Origin: Acanthosepion lycidas
Taxonomy: Eukaryota; Mollusca; Cephalopoda; Sepiida; Sepiidae
NCBI GenBank assembly: GCA_963932145.1
Contig: OZ010595.1
Span: forward strand, 77,083,252-77,147,251
Direction: 5' to 3'
Length of the DNA stretch: 64,000 nt
The number at the start of each line of letters is the position of its first letter. The stretch's first letter is position 1. A program made the position numbers and the translations under genes. Under the pieces are notes generated by a model, which saw nothing but the letters and a program-made list of their open reading frames with translations, was not told where the DNA came from and did not search any database. This document shows positions 22,572 through 33,162 of this stretch, piece after piece.

Positions 22572-22651
22572 CCCCAAACAAACAAACAAACAAACAAACA
22601 AACAAACAAACAAAACAACAAAAAAACAAAAAAAAAAAAAAAAAAAAAAAC
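22572..22651. repeat. (AAAC)n and poly-A tract
   Basis: CAAA units followed by a run of A with rare C, possibly a retroelement tail. Confidence 0.85.
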
Positions 22652-22659
22652 AGCTGAAA

Positions 22660-23105
22660 TACAACTTTTCTAGCCCAGGAAAAGACTAGAACGCCCTAAA
22701 ATGAAAAACGATAACATGTCTAGAAAAAATATTTGGTACAAATGGTTACAACTGAAAGAAACGGGTGAAAAGAAAAGAAAAAACTAAGGAGTGAGTATAA
22801 AGTGAAAAAAAACTCAACAAAAACGAAGAAAACGACAAATAATCACGCCACCCTACATGTACGCACATCCGCGCAGACAAGGGGCACGGACGTGAACGTA
22901 CATCAGTGCAGACGAGCGCATGGCCGCAAGCGCGCAAACGTACATACGAACATAAACAATGCGGAAAAAAAAACTTGCACCAATGATAAGTGCACAAAGA
23001 AGAAAAATCGACAAATATAAGCAGTCAATTGCTGATATCCCCTGATGAATGGACGGATGGGTTCGCTTACAAAAATCTGAAGTCGGGATGCTGAAGGTAA
23101 TATCA
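22660..23105. other. Unassigned sequence
   Basis: No family was recognised. The open frames on both strands look like chance products. Confidence 0.5.
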
Positions 23106-23110
23106 ATTAG

Positions 23111-23340
23111 TTAAGTGACAAAAGATTCTTCTTGATGATCTTCACATTCAAGACGGATCCCCTTGATGACCCTCTTGAGCTTGGAGAAAAGAAAAAAGTC
23201 ACACAGAACAAGATCAGGTGAATAAAAAGTTTGTTTCTGTTCGGTGATCTTCTTCTCGGCTAGAAATAGCCGGATACTCAGGGCTTTGTGAGCAAGTGCA
23301 TTGTCGATGATGTAAATAAGAAGAATTAGGAAAAAATACT
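23111..23340 (-). pseudogene. Mariner transposase catalytic-region fragment
   Basis: The reverse strand gives DNALAHKALSIRLFLAEKKI, then YSPDLVLCDFFLFSKLKRVI and KGIRLECEDH. This is the second half of a mariner DDE domain. The D-N-A-x-A-H block holds the second catalytic aspartate and the SPDLxxCDFFLF block holds the third. The upstream part and the first aspartate are not visible. It is a 5'-truncated relic ending near 23111. Confidence 0.8.
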
Positions 23341-23371
23341 CAAACAAGTAACTTATGGAAAACAAATAAAG

Positions 23372-23520
23372 AACAACCTCTGTTCTCGACCATAATTTGT
23401 TCTGGAAGTCTGTTCTAAAACTGAAATGTTCGAGAACCGAAACATTATTCCCATTACAATTAATGTAAAAGAGATTAATTCGTTTCCAATCAACAGACGA
23501 ATTCTTATTCACATGCTTAT
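23372..23520 (+). mobile_element. Tigger/pogo-type terminal fragment
   Basis: Reads 'acctctgttctcgaccataat' and 'gttcgagaaccgaaac'. This matches the left end of the non-autonomous element at 61890-62587. Confidence 0.55.
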
Positions 23521-23989
23521 ACTATATATTTTAGTATAAAAACGTTTATTCAAAGATTAAATAACACACAAAAGTTTAAATGAAAAGAAAAACGTAATAG
23601 AAGTAAATTTAACATAACAACACTATATTACGTATCTACTTTTTTCGTTGCGTTGTGGTGGCATAAGTGGTTGGAGGTGAGGGAAGTAAAAAAAGGAGTT
23701 ATTTCTTAGAAGGGGAATCCCCCTTCCATAAAATCTTCTGGGAAGTAAATCTTTCTCTGGAGTTTCTTTTCTCTTTTCTTTCAGTAAAACCCTGTCCTAT
23801 GTTAGTCATTTTAGCTTGTGTTATAAACTTTTCTAAAACGAGACATGACATTTTCATTGAAAAGGTTTACTGCTCTATTTGCTACCACTGTATCAGTTAG
23901 TGTTTAAAACCACTTCTTACTCAACCCACAACTTCTCTGATCATTAATAAATACCCACGCAGAAGATACCACGGGTAATGTGTTCACCT

Positions 23990-24355
23990 CCACCCCAAAT
24001 CAAGATGAGTAAAAGTTTGGCAGCTGATTTCTCTTCTGATCGAGCTCTAACAGCTCAGTGGGGGAAATCTGGCTTGTAAGTTACAGTACCTCAAAACCCA
24101 AGCTATAAACATTTCACCATCACAGAGCTAACCATATATCCACACCAGTCACGGTGAATGGTTGACCTCTCAATGAGACTTCTGGTTTTAAGCGTCTTTT
24201 GGGACTAAAATTCACCCCAGACCTCATATGAAACTCCTATATGCGAGCCATCGCTAAAGGCGATGGAAAATGGTCGGCTCTTTATACCGCCCCAGTAAGT
24301 ACTGGACTCCTTTTACCATGCTCTATATTTAAAAGATTTAGATCACACTAAGAAA
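23990..24355 (+). pseudogene. Jockey/CR1-like LINE, RT part, 5' half of a split copy
   Basis: Across frames the region reads as the end of the RT domain and the start of the connection region. Blocks are a QLSGGNLACKLQYLKTQAIN-like stretch (usual W..WLVNFNxSKTQ), then SVFWD or RLLGLK-FTPDL, NSYM-RAIAKG and a G-LY block with LLLPCS. These match the family pattern LLGLxxTPDLKWNSYI, also seen at 43371-43520. The copy is interrupted at about 24356 by SINE A and resumes after about 24595. Confidence 0.6.
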
Positions 24356-24595
24356 TGGATGTACGGGCGGTGTAATGGATAGCGGCTAGGAGTGAGAAAA
24401 TCGGAAAGTCGAGTTCGAATTCCAGTCGGGTTCTTTGCATTGATACACGCGCAAATACTCTTGGGAAAGTTATGATTCCGTCTTCTCACTCCAGCTCTAG
24501 TAGGACTGGAAAGAATTATTCTTACAATTCAAAAACATATTTCGGCTTTAACTAACCCACCAAGGGTTGATAAGCCGTAAAAAATCTATAACTCA
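24356..24595 (+). mobile_element. tRNA-derived SINE, family A
   Basis: A box TGTAATGGATAGCGG and B box GAGTTCGAATTCC stand in pol III promoter spacing. A body follows, then the tail 'gggttgataagccgtaaaaa'. Reverse-strand copies lie at 32605-32990 and 40855-41250. It is inserted inside a LINE. Confidence 0.75.
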
Positions 24596-25205
24596 CTCAG
24601 ACCAACATCAAGCTTTGCAGACGTATCTGGGCTTGCGCTGCCCAATACTCTTTTTCCAGCCTTGACAGAGTTCAAAAGTGTTAACGTGGCCTTGTAGGCG
24701 ATAAATTATTTCCCACCCAACAACTTTTCCCAAAAAACGAAACGCTGCAAGCCTCTCGTCAGTCTGTCGCTATTTCCACGAAAAATGGTTCTGACGGGCT
24801 ACATTCCCTAGCTCCACTAATTTTGACATTTACATCTAAAAACTTCCATGTCATAGACACAGTGGCAAACCATTCTCGTTCCCTTCATATTCCATAGCTT
24901 ATTCCCAAGAGCAACTACTTTATGTAGCAGGCATCCGCAACCAGTGGCAGAGCGAGGTCTTGGTCCAGGGTGGGGTAAGTTTCATCTCCCGCACTTCTCG
25001 CTTGTGGAACTCTCCTCTAGTTTTTTGTTTTCGTGTAAACTATGATTTTCGAAAGTTTAAATGCAATGTCAACCGTTATCGTCTGTCTTCTTAAAACCTG
25101 TTCTTTTATTGTCCTTTTTCTTTAAAAACATTTTCTCAGTTTCTTTCACTTTCAGTAACCACTTGCATCTGAGTGGATTTATTGCCTTGATTGGGATGAA
25201 ATAAT
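24596..25205 (+). pseudogene. Jockey/CR1-like LINE, C-terminal part and 3' end of the split copy
   Basis: The resumed frame shows RRIWACAAQYSFSSLDRVQK, corresponding to the family's CCHIWAGA...LDRVQKR. Decayed versions of the VASLSLF and LWNSLP blocks follow, and the 3' non-coding end 'gagtggatttattgccttga'. This tail matches the copies ending near 1480 and 59870. Many stops are present. Confidence 0.65.
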
Positions 25206-25790
25206 TATAAAAAAAAGCTCTTTGATATCTTTTGAATAAAATTATAGTGATTTTTGTTTGGAAACGTTTTCAATAAACTCTTGAATCTGCTTTTCCTTAG
25301 AGAAAGTTTTTAAAAAGCGGGAAAATTCTAATGCATATTGGAGATGAACGAATTTGTAGGAAGACAGAATGACACATTTATGTCCAATATATTTACGTAA
25401 AGAGAAAACAAAATTCATTATTTTCAACGAGTTTGGTGTTTTATGGTTTGATAATTTCTTTTGTCGACAGATGTTGCCTTTTGATAATAAATAAATAAGT
25501 ACAGGATGACCTACAAAATTCAAAATTTCCTGTTGTAAAAAAAAATATAATGCAACATTCATAGAAATTTCCATTTGGCACACAAACAGTTATTTTGCTT
25601 AAACAAAAAGAATTTCTCAGAAAGTGAAAGTGAAAGCGTTGATCAAGGTTGATAGAAAGTGAAAAACAAATCTGTAAAAAAATTTAAAAGTCATGGGAAA
25701 TCCCAATAAAACGTGGAATTTCGCAAGTTAGATGTGAATACAAGTCTACGTTAATACGGCTATAAATGTATCTTTTTAATCACACATAGT
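25206..25790. other. Unassigned sequence
   Basis: A reverse-strand open frame of 113 codons (25242-25583) has no recognisable motif and is likely chance. Confidence 0.5.
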
Positions 25791-25832
25791 AAACATAGAA
25801 ATATAATTCATAATATAACACTTATTAAAACA

Positions 25833-25833
<1 letters not shown>

Positions 25834-25893
<60 letters not shown>
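25834..25893. repeat. (TA)n tract
   Basis: About 30 TA units. Confidence 0.95.
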
Positions 25894-25896
<3 letters not shown>

Positions 25897-25995
25897 CAGT
25901 ACCTTGACTTACGATTGTCCCAAGGAACTATTTTTTCGTGATACGAGGCGTCCCTGGCCAATTTTTGATTTGAGTTGAGACCAAAAATTCGGATT
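25894..25995. mobile_element. Pogo/Tigger terminal fragment
   Basis: Reads 'gcagtaccttgacttacgat', 'tttttcgtgatacgagg' and 'attcggattacgagcc'. It matches the ends of the pogo element at 26143-26560. A 33-bp sequence (acatagaaatataattcata-like) is directly repeated on both sides (25793-25825, 26012-26045). Confidence 0.6.
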
Positions 25996-26046
25996 ACGAG
26001 CCAACTTCAGATACATAGAAATATGATAAATTCATAATATGACATT

Positions 26047-26049
<3 letters not shown>

Positions 26050-26141
<92 letters not shown>
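26050..26141. repeat. (AAT)n and (TA)n tract
   Basis: About a dozen AAT units followed by TA units. Confidence 0.9.
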
Positions 26142-26145
<4 letters not shown>

Positions 26146-26181
26146 GTAACTTGAATTACGAGTGATCCAACTAACGATTTT

Positions 26182-26347
26182 CGTCCTGGGTATGACGATA
26201 AACTACGTCCAACAACAAGGCCTCAAATAGTGTTTTTGTAAAAATAATGTTGCCAGCTATACGATTTTTGGAAAAATAATTATTGCCAGTTATACGTTTT
26301 TTTGGAAAGAATAATGTTATCAGCTATATGTTTAATAGTACTGTATA

Positions 26348-26410
<63 letters not shown>

Positions 26411-26464
26411 AATTTGGCATTAAATGACCCACAGTGGTTGATATGCCACAAAACCCAACCAACC
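26182..26464 (+). mobile_element. SINE-like repeat, family B, inserted in a pogo element
   Basis: Flanked by a 9-bp direct duplication AACGATTTT (26173-26181 and 26465-26473) that interrupts the pogo leader. The body has repeated 'tgttgccagctatacgattt'-like units and an internal (TA)n tract (26349-26404). It ends in the family tail 'ggcattaaatgacccac' and 'gttgatatgccacaaaac'. Confidence 0.75.
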
Positions 26465-26731
26465 AACGATTTTTTCGAGATACGAGTCGTCTCTCCGCCA
26501 TTTTTGTTTTGCATTGAGAGCTAAAATTCGTATTACGAGCCGATTTCAGATATCACACGACTAGTTTGCCACAGGGAACGCCACAGGGAACGCCACAGGG
26601 AACGCCGTAAAGTCTGCCCAGCATCTCGTGTCTCCCCCGTTCACTTTAAGCGGTTAGCTCGCAGTGGAAGCATCAATATTGTGTTCGCATTTGTACATGC
26701 AGTGATTTTGCAAAAATTCATTTTTACATCC

Positions 26732-27060
26732 ATGTGCCCGAAGAAAGTGAATGCAAAGGACGTTACTGAGAAGAAGAAGAAGAAGAAGCGCTTGATGTGC
26801 ATTGAATTAAGGAAAAAATTATCGAAAACCATGAAAAAAGATGTGCGTGTAGTAGACTTGGCGAAGCAGTACGAGCTTAGCACTTCTACGATCTGCAACA
26901 TATTGAAAGAGCAGGAGTCAATAAAGGCTATAACGCCAGGCAAAGGCATTCAAATAATTTCTCAACAGCGGCAATCTATCTATGGAAGTATGGAGAAACT
27001 GCTGTTGGTGTGGTAGACGGAGCAGCAGCTCGTAATAGATACCGTGACGGAGGCTATAAT
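26732..27060 (+). pseudogene. Pogo/Tigger transposase N-terminus (CENP-B-type HTH)
   Basis: The likely start is the ATG of MCPKKVNAKDVTEKKKKK at 26732. The first helix-turn-helix follows: KKDVRVVDLAKQYELSTSTI, CNILKEQESI, then KAITPGKGIQIISQQR. It continues to MEKLLLVW before a stop at 27014. The expected continuation (DTVTEAII) appears directly after in another frame near 27040. This is the sequence-specific DNA-binding domain of Tigger/CENP-B family transposases. No DDE core is present, so the copy cannot transpose itself. Confidence 0.8.
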
Positions 27061-27084
27061 CTATACATATCAGAATTAAAATTG

Positions 27085-27165
27085 GTAAATTTATCGACGT
27101 TCATTTTTTGGCAGCCGAGTACTTTCGACTGTCACTACAGTCGTAATCAAGAATTGCGTCTTATT
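27085..27165 (-). mobile_element. Penelope-like element terminal fragment
   Basis: The reverse strand ends in a hammerhead-like motif and GTACTCGG, as at 12927-12938. It is the inverted partner of the fragment at 27475-27550. Confidence 0.55.
27116..27151 (-). ncRNA. Hammerhead-ribozyme-like motif
   Basis: Reverse strand: UUGAUUA box (27144-27150), stem GACTGT (27137-27142), loop AGTG, perfectly paired ACAGTC (27127-27132), GAAA (27123-27126). A G-C/A-U mini stem III around UA then ends in CUC. The first two stem I pairs are possible (GG with UC). Confidence 0.5.
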
Positions 27166-27474
27166 AGTTTGTTTATGCCCGAGCGCGCGCACACAGCCAT
27201 ACACATACACATATATATATATATATGGATCGTGTCTTCTGACTGTGGCATTAAGAGAAACACGGAATAGCAATTTGGACCTTATCTCCTTGGGAAGTGT
27301 GTTTGGTTAGTGTTACTGGTCTGTCTTAGACTGTAGACATTGAGCACTTTGAATTATTGCCTAGCTTAATGTCTGTCTTCTTTTGGTCTGTCGTTTTGTT
27401 TATTTTTTCTTTTCCATTTTTGTCATTTTTTTTTTGTTTACTGGTCCTTGGTTTCTCTTTAATTTCTTTTGTCG

Positions 27475-27550
27475 TCTCAAGTTTCAGTTCTTGAGAATGA
27501 TTGTAGTCACAGTCAAAAGAACATGGATGTCAAAAAATAAATGTAATACC
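27475..27550 (+). mobile_element. Penelope-like element terminal fragment
   Basis: Plus-strand partner of 27085-27165, sharing the motif order and the stem II sequence with two changes. Confidence 0.5.
27490..27525 (+). ncRNA. Hammerhead-ribozyme-like motif (decayed)
   Basis: UUGAGAA box (27491-27497), stem GATTGT (27499-27504) pairing with ACAGTC (27509-27514; one G-U), then AAAAG in place of GAAAG. Stem I can form three pairs (GGA with UUC). Confidence 0.4.
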
Positions 27551-27885
27551 AATTTCTATTCTGACATAAAAGAAATTAATCGGAAGTTAGAACACTTACA
27601 CGCTCACACACACACAGACACACACACACATAGATATAGATATAAATTTATTTCATGCTAAAATAATCGAAATATTAATTGCATAAAATCATTCAGCATC
27701 ATTTACTCACTTTCATTTATTAGACATTAAATGATGTCACTTAGTGTCCTCCATAATTTACCTAGACTTTTAAGCTAAACTGATGAATATTTGTGAGCGT
27801 TTCTTATATTTAAAAATTTTGAAAAAACTAACATTTTTACTTCTGTTTATAAATACTTGTTGCAAAATAAAATCCTCACATTCGC

Positions 27886-27920
27886 TTTGATAAAGTCCGT
27901 CAGAGGACGAAATGCGTTGG
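27886..27920 (+). ncRNA. Hammerhead-ribozyme-like motif
   Basis: UUGAUAA box (27887-27893), stem GTCC (27895-27898), loop of six, perfectly paired GGAC (27905-27908), GAAA (27909-27912). A U-G/A-U mini stem III around GC ends in GUU, followed by GG that can pair with CU before the box. Stem II sequence is unrelated to the other copies. Confidence 0.5.
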
Positions 27921-28574
27921 TTAAGATAAGTTTTCCTTTTGTCTTTATTCATATATATAACTTTATTTTTATTCCCGAACAGGATTTTGACAGTTATCAC
28001 TAACTGCCGATGAATTACCAAAATTACTTCCAAAAATAACAAAGAATCAGAAATTAACTGCGTGGCTGCCAAATGGAAAATGTCTGTAAATATTACATTT
28101 TTTTGTTACGACGGGAAATTTTGAATTTTGTAGGTCATGGTGTATTTATCTGTTTATTATCACAAGGCAAAGGCTGTTGACAAGTGAAAATTATCATTCC
28201 ATAAAACACCAACCTTTTTGGAAATAATGGGTTTTGATTTTTCTTTACATTAATAAATACACGTAAATTAGTTTAATTAGCATAAAATTTCATAATTTCA
28301 TAATGTTGCAAATTACCCAGAAACTCACGCCATCAGTAATAATCCAATTAGCATAGGAACAAACTCAATCTCTATGAGTCATTATTTGAGTAATAATTAG
28401 CATCCTAATTTTTAAAAAAAAATATAAGTAAGTATAGTCGTCAATGGGTGTCCATTTAATATAATAATCCTGTGCTAACTTAAGTTCATCTCGTATATTG
28501 TCATCGTTTGTATTCTTCAACTTTGGCCTTTTATTATCCTCTCACTCCTCAATGTTTTCTCAGTTTATTTCATT

Positions 28575-28880
28575 TTGACTTCATTTAAATTTCGTCAATT
28601 TTGTCAACCATCTAAATTTTTGTCAATCGTGTAAATTTTCGTTAACCATCTAAATTTTGTCAATTTTGTCAATCCTCAATTTTTTTGTCAATCGGGTAAA
28701 TTTTTGTCAATTATATAAATTTTGACAATTTTGTCCACCATATAAATTTTTCTCAATCATCTAAATTTTGTCAGTTTTGTCAATCATGTAAATTTTTCTC
28801 ATCAATCATATAAAATTTTGTAAATCATCTAAATTTTGTCAATTTTGTCAGCCATATAAATGTTTCTCAATCATTTCATT
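28575..28880. repeat. Imperfect AT-rich tandem array
   Basis: About ten units built around 'taaattttgtcaattttgtc' with an irregular 25-50 bp period. Confidence 0.8.
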
Positions 28881-28884
28881 CTTG

Positions 28885-29390
28885 AGCCTTGTACAGGGTG
28901 AACATTGTAAAAAAAAAAAAGCAATGTTTGTCTATTTACCATCCTACTCACTCCCTTTTGACAAGCTCGTTTGTTGGGTTACTTGTTGTTCCCGTCTCGC
29001 CTTCAATATGTTCTGTGAAGGTTAGATTCTCCAAACCCTCTTCCATTATTACATGCAGCAGAAATATCTATTTTGTTCAGATTCTAAATACAATTCTTCT
29101 TTTGTTCTCATTTTCATTCAAACTTCATGGTTGCTTACATGTTCCGTCCATAATATTGTCAGCATCCTTCGTAGAACCAATTGCTGTCGTCTCATTTCTC
29201 ACATTCGTCTGCAAGAGAGCTGTCCAGAACTCATTGCTATAGTGAAGGATTTATATTACATAGCAGTTTAGCACACTTTTCTTCGTTTCTAACGAAAATG
29301 ACATTCTTAATATTGGTTCGGAACAAAATTTGTAGCATTTTCTTGGTGAATTCCAAAGACTATCTTTAGATATTGATACAAAGATTTATT
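28885..29390 (-). pseudogene. LINE family L, ORF2 C-terminal fragment
   Basis: Reverse-strand relic with the same block order as 6257-6900. Scattered across frames are VLNCYVIS, RRMLTILWTEHVSN and the 'gaaggttag...ctccaaaccctctt' stretch that is the complement of the EGLGNLILT region. Heavily decayed. Confidence 0.55.
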
Positions 29391-29394
29391 AAAA

Positions 29395-29745
29395 TTCATA
29401 GGTGCCAATTTGCTTCCACTATCTTCCGTCATCTTTGAGACATCTTCATGATTGCATCATCCCAGAAATAGCATATTTCTGGGCGATGAATTGGTTAAAG
29501 TGGACTTTATTGACTTCCAGAGAATTAATGTTCTTCCCACAAAGAAAATTTTGTAGGGTTCGGAATAAGTAGTAATCTGAAAGCACGAGCAGGTTAGTAC
29601 GGTTGGTTTAATAGATGGTCCCAGCCATGCTATATCAATTTCTGGTGAAATTTAGGTTTGGTCTTGTCCTGATGGAAAGCGATAACATTCTGATTGGCCA
29701 ATCTCGGAGGCTTTTCATCTATTGCTGACCTTGATCGATTCAAAG
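29395..29745 (-). pseudogene. Mariner transposase C-terminal fragment
   Basis: The reverse strand reads QNVIAFHQDKTKPKFHQKLI, which aligns with the usual HQDNARPH block holding the second catalytic aspartate. HGWDHLLNQPY follows (usual GWDxxxHPPYSPDLAP). Near the end come DDAIMKMSQR and KIVEANWHL (usual GIxKLPxRWxKVVExxGxY). Stops break the frame. A second mariner lineage, different from 23111-23340. Confidence 0.7.
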
Positions 29746-29754
29746 TCTTCTCGT

Positions 29755-29995
29755 CTTCTATATGCCGTCTCCCTTCAGGACATGAGTGATCATGACTCTT
29801 CACGACTTCCTGTCCTTTGTAGCGCTTAATAATAAAGAGGAGAGGCAGAGGAAAGCAGCGTTTAACCTAACTTATGAACTGGTGTAAATGGATAGCAGAG
29901 CAGGGATTAGAAGATATAGCAAAAAGAGAAAGGACAGGAAAGTTGTGGAGAGCCATGATTGCCGACGTGCTGAAGGGACACGTTACAAGAAGTGT
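29755..29995. pseudogene. Two LINE family L 3' ends, head to head
   Basis: 29755-29835 is the reverse-strand 3' end ('gtctcccttcaggacatgag', 'cctttgtagcgct'). 29836-29995 is a plus-strand 3' end reading to 'gagagccatgattgccgac'. Two truncated copies meet tail to tail. Confidence 0.65.
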
Positions 29996-30333
29996 AATGT
30001 AAGTAACGATGTGGGAAATTAAAATTACAGTTTTTAACCTAGATTTGGATTTCCAATTTTGGTGTTTGCAAACACATTCTGTCAGCAGAAGCTAAAAAGT
30101 TTCCCATTCAAGAAAGATGCTATTTTTGTCATCATCCATTTACATCCAGACAAACAAAGCAGAAAAAAACCGACATTACAAAACCAGACGAACAAATAAG
30201 GATTAATCACGTGACATGAAAATAATCTTATGACCTTTTCAAACAGATCTGCTTTTTCCCATCCGGGTTTTCCCGAATTTCTCGGAATTCAAAATACATT
30301 TCGTACTTTCTCCCTGTTCTTCGTTTTAGTGCT

Positions 30334-30372
<39 letters not shown>

Positions 30373-30579
30373 ATTGTACTTTACCTTTCTGTTCTTTGTT
30401 TCTATCTTTTCTTCTTTTTCCATTTTTAGTGCATATTCTTTTAATTTTATTAAGTTCTATTTTAGTGCAGTTTCTATCGGTCCTTCTATCATTCTTTATA
30501 TTGCTTTTTCTTAATTTCTATTCGACCTTCTTTGTGAGTGGTTTTCCTTCTTTTTTCTTTCTTTTTTTCTTTCTTTTTT

Positions 30580-30630
<51 letters not shown>

Positions 30631-31795
30631 ATTTTACTTTATCTTTCTGTTCTTTGGTTCTATCTTTCCTTCTTTTTCCAGTTTTTAGTTCTTGTTCTTT
30701 CATGTTTATTAATTGTTTCTATTTTAGTGCAGTTTCTATCGCTCTCTCTCTATCTTTCTTTATATTGCCTTTTTTTTTCTTTATTTCTATTCGACCTTCT
30801 TTGTGAGTGGTTTTCTTTCTTTCTTTCTTTCTTACTTTTTTCTTTCTTTCTTTCTTTTTTGTACGATTTCTATTTTCCTTTTTAGTGTTTTTATCTTTTT
30901 ATTAAATGTTTCATTTCATTGCGTTTTCTTTCATTCTTTTTCTTACTATCTTTTTGAATAGTGCTTTTCTTTGTTTATCTGTATTTTTCCCTTTCTCTTT
31001 GTTCTTCTTTCTTTCTTTCTTTCTTTCAATTTATTATTCTGTCTTTTTCCATTTTAATTGCTTCGATTTTAGTGCTTTTTCTATCGCTCTCTCTGTCTTT
31101 CTTTATATTGCCTGTTTTCCTCTTTCTTTGTGTTTTGGTTTTCATTCTTTCTTTTTTTCTTTCTTTCTTTCGCTCTTTCTTTCTTTCTTTCTTTCTTTCT
31201 TTTAATTTATTATTCTGTCTTTTTCCATTTTAATTCCTTCGATTTTAGTGCTTTTTCTATCACTCTCTCTGTCTTTCTTTATATTGCCTGTTTTCCTCTT
31301 TCTTTGTGTTTTGGTTTTCATTATTTCTTTCTTTCTTTTTTTCTTTCTTTCTTTCTTTCGCTCTTTCTTTCGCTCTTTCTTTCGCTCTTTCTTTCTTTCG
31401 CTCTTTCTTTCTTTCTTTCTTTCTTTTAATTTATTATTCTGTCTTTTTCCATTTTAATTGCTTCGATTTTAGTGCTTTTTCTATCACTCTCTCTGTCTTT
31501 CTTTATATTGCCTGTTTTCCTCTTTCTTTGTGTTTTGGTTTTCATTCTTTCTTTCTTTCTTTTTTTCTTTCTTTCTTTCTTTCGCTCTTTCTTTCGCTCT
31601 TTCTTTCGCTCTTTCTTTCTTTCGCTCTTTCTTTCTTTCTTTCTTTCTTTTAATTTATTATTCTGTCTTTTTCCATTTTAATTGCTTCGATTTTAGTGCT
31701 TTTTCTATCACTCTCTCTGTCTTTCTTTATATTGCCTGTTTTCCTCTTTCTTTGTGTTTTGGTTTTCATTATTTCTTTCTCTCTTTTTGGGATGT
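29893..31795. repeat. Segmental duplication copy 1 with TTTC-rich array
   Basis: The first approximately 400 bp (LINE 3' end through 'tttcccgaatttctcgga') matches 39437-39872 almost base for base. Both copies then enter the same TTTC-rich sequence with shared non-repeat islands such as 'gtacgatttctattttcct'. Copy 1 is longer. Confidence 0.85.
31014..31795. repeat. Higher-order TTTC array, about 224-bp unit
   Basis: The island 'ttcgattttagtgctttttc' recurs near 31061, 31237, 31461 and 31685, giving spacings of 176, 224 and 224 bp. Each unit is an island plus a variable (TTTC)n/(TCGC) run. Long open frames across it are compositional artefacts. Confidence 0.85.
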
Positions 31796-31814
31796 CTTTC
31801 TATTTTTCTTTTTT

Positions 31815-32410
31815 AGCGGTTATTTTAGGAATAAGCGATCGTGACTCTCCACAACTTCCTGTCCTGTATAATTCTCAATACATTTTGCCTTTTTGTTGTC
31901 TCTCTTTTTTGTTGTGGATATCAAAACAGGGTTTACGTTGCTCTGCCACCTATTCACTCAAGCTCTCTAGGTAGGTTATGAGCTATCTTGTTCTTGTTGA
32001 AAAATCTGTCCCGTGAGTATCACATTTTCCGAGTACCCTTTCCTCATTATGCATCCTAGAAATTTCAACAGTGTCTTTATAATGTTAAGTATAAATGACT
32101 TTTTTGTTTCCATTTTATCTCGTTTCCATCGTGGCTCACATGTTCGGTCTATGGTATTCTCAGCATCCTTCTGTAGAAACATAATTATGTTGCTTCAAGT
32201 CTCCATCTGTGAGGAGTTTGCCCAGTATTCGCTGCCATACAGGAGAACTGATATTACGTAATAGTTTAGTACTCTTTTCTTCGTTTCAAACGAAAATTTC
32301 CTGTTTCTTAATGCATTGCTTAGCTTCTGGAAGGCATCTTTTGTGCTACCCCAATGCATATTAAGTCTAATTTTGCGGAAGGAGTACACAATATACAATG
32401 CCCTTTCACT
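31815..32410 (-). pseudogene. LINE family L, ORF2 C-terminal fragment
   Basis: Reverse-strand relic. STKDAFQKLSNALRNRKF, then ETKKRVLNYYVIS and LLYGSEYWANSSQ (32395-32195). After a frame break come NTIDRTCEP, LKFLGCIMRKGYSENVILTG (32140-32010) and the 3' end toward 31815. The motif order equals that of 6257-6900 and 41687-42205. No RT catalytic box is included. Confidence 0.7.
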
Positions 32411-32604
32411 AACAGGTTTTCGCGTCGTTAACGGTAGCCCATTTCGTTTTCTCCGGGATCTCTTTCGCTCTACATTGTTGTAAACAATCCCCCTTTCATT
32501 GCCTGAGTCCGTTCTTTTCAGAAATGGGTTGTTTTGTTGTGCCTGACAGGGATTCGCAAATGCAAATGCATCCCATTAAACGCAAAAATCGACTTACGTA
32601 TTTT

Positions 32605-32960
32605 CATTTTTTGATTGATTTTTTACGGCTTATCAACCTTTTGCGGGTTACTTAAAAGCAGAAAATAATTTGAGATTGTAAGACGTTTTTTGTGGGATAA
32701 TAATGATTTAGTTATAACAGTGCAACAAAATAACCCATAGCGAGAGGAGAGAGAGAGAGAGAAGAGGGAGGTTTCATACATTTCCCAATTCCCAAGGGCA
32801 TTTCCCATTTGCACGTAAGTTAATATAATGAAGCCTACAAGAATTGGAACTCGACTCTTCGATTTCCATTTTGGTGCATCTATTCCATCTGTTATTCTCA
32901 AGCGGTCACCTAGATACTGATCAGTCTCGACCTTTCTTAACTTAGATGATTGTACGAATA
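32605..32960 (-). mobile_element. tRNA-derived SINE, family A
   Basis: The reverse strand ends in 'aaaggttgataagccgtaaa'. It contains a B-box-like GAGTTCCAATTC near 32845-32860 and is alignable with 40855-41250. Confidence 0.65.
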
Positions 32961-33125
32961 AACGTGTTAACGTGATATGGACGTAAGCCGATTTACGTAT
33001 CATTTTTTTCAAATTCTTTACAACGATCATATAAAATAGGTGGAGTATCTCTGCGATGTCCCGTGTGGTGTGACCGGGATTATTTTTAATCAGCGTTTTT
33101 ATTTGATCAAGATCATCCAAGGACG
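32945..33125 (-). pseudogene. Mariner/SETMAR-type helix-turn-helix fragment
   Basis: The reverse-strand frame begins MDDLDQIKTLIKNNPGHTTR and continues DIAEILHLFYMIVVKNLKKM. This matches the N-terminal paired-like DNA-binding domain of mariner transposases (LKxLIExNPxxTTREIAExLxxSxxTVxxHLK). The frame then runs into SINE A, so the rest of the gene is absent here. Confidence 0.65.
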
Positions 33126-33162
33126 GAACACTTAAAATATAGAAAGAATAAATACTTCAGAG

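Larger units (their letters stand above)
26143..27075 (+). mobile_element. Pogo/Tigger-type DNA transposon, 5' part
   Basis: It starts with the 'gtggtaacttgaattacgag' terminus and runs through a GC-richer leader into a CENP-B-like transposase start. The 5' end is split by SINE B at 26182-26464. A 'ccacagggaacg' unit is repeated three times at 26571-26610. The 3' two-thirds of the element are missing. Confidence 0.7.

Noticed and set aside
23049..23075. Hammerhead core at CTGATGAA near 23043
   Set aside because: No GAAA box and no paired stem follow.
22746..23106. Overlapping open frames on both strands near 22.8-23.1 kb
   Set aside because: Several frames are open at once because of composition; none has recognisable domains.
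30230..31844. Series of open frames rich in Phe, Leu and Ser
   Set aside because: They are translations of TTTC arrays. Similarity between them reflects the 224-bp DNA repeat.
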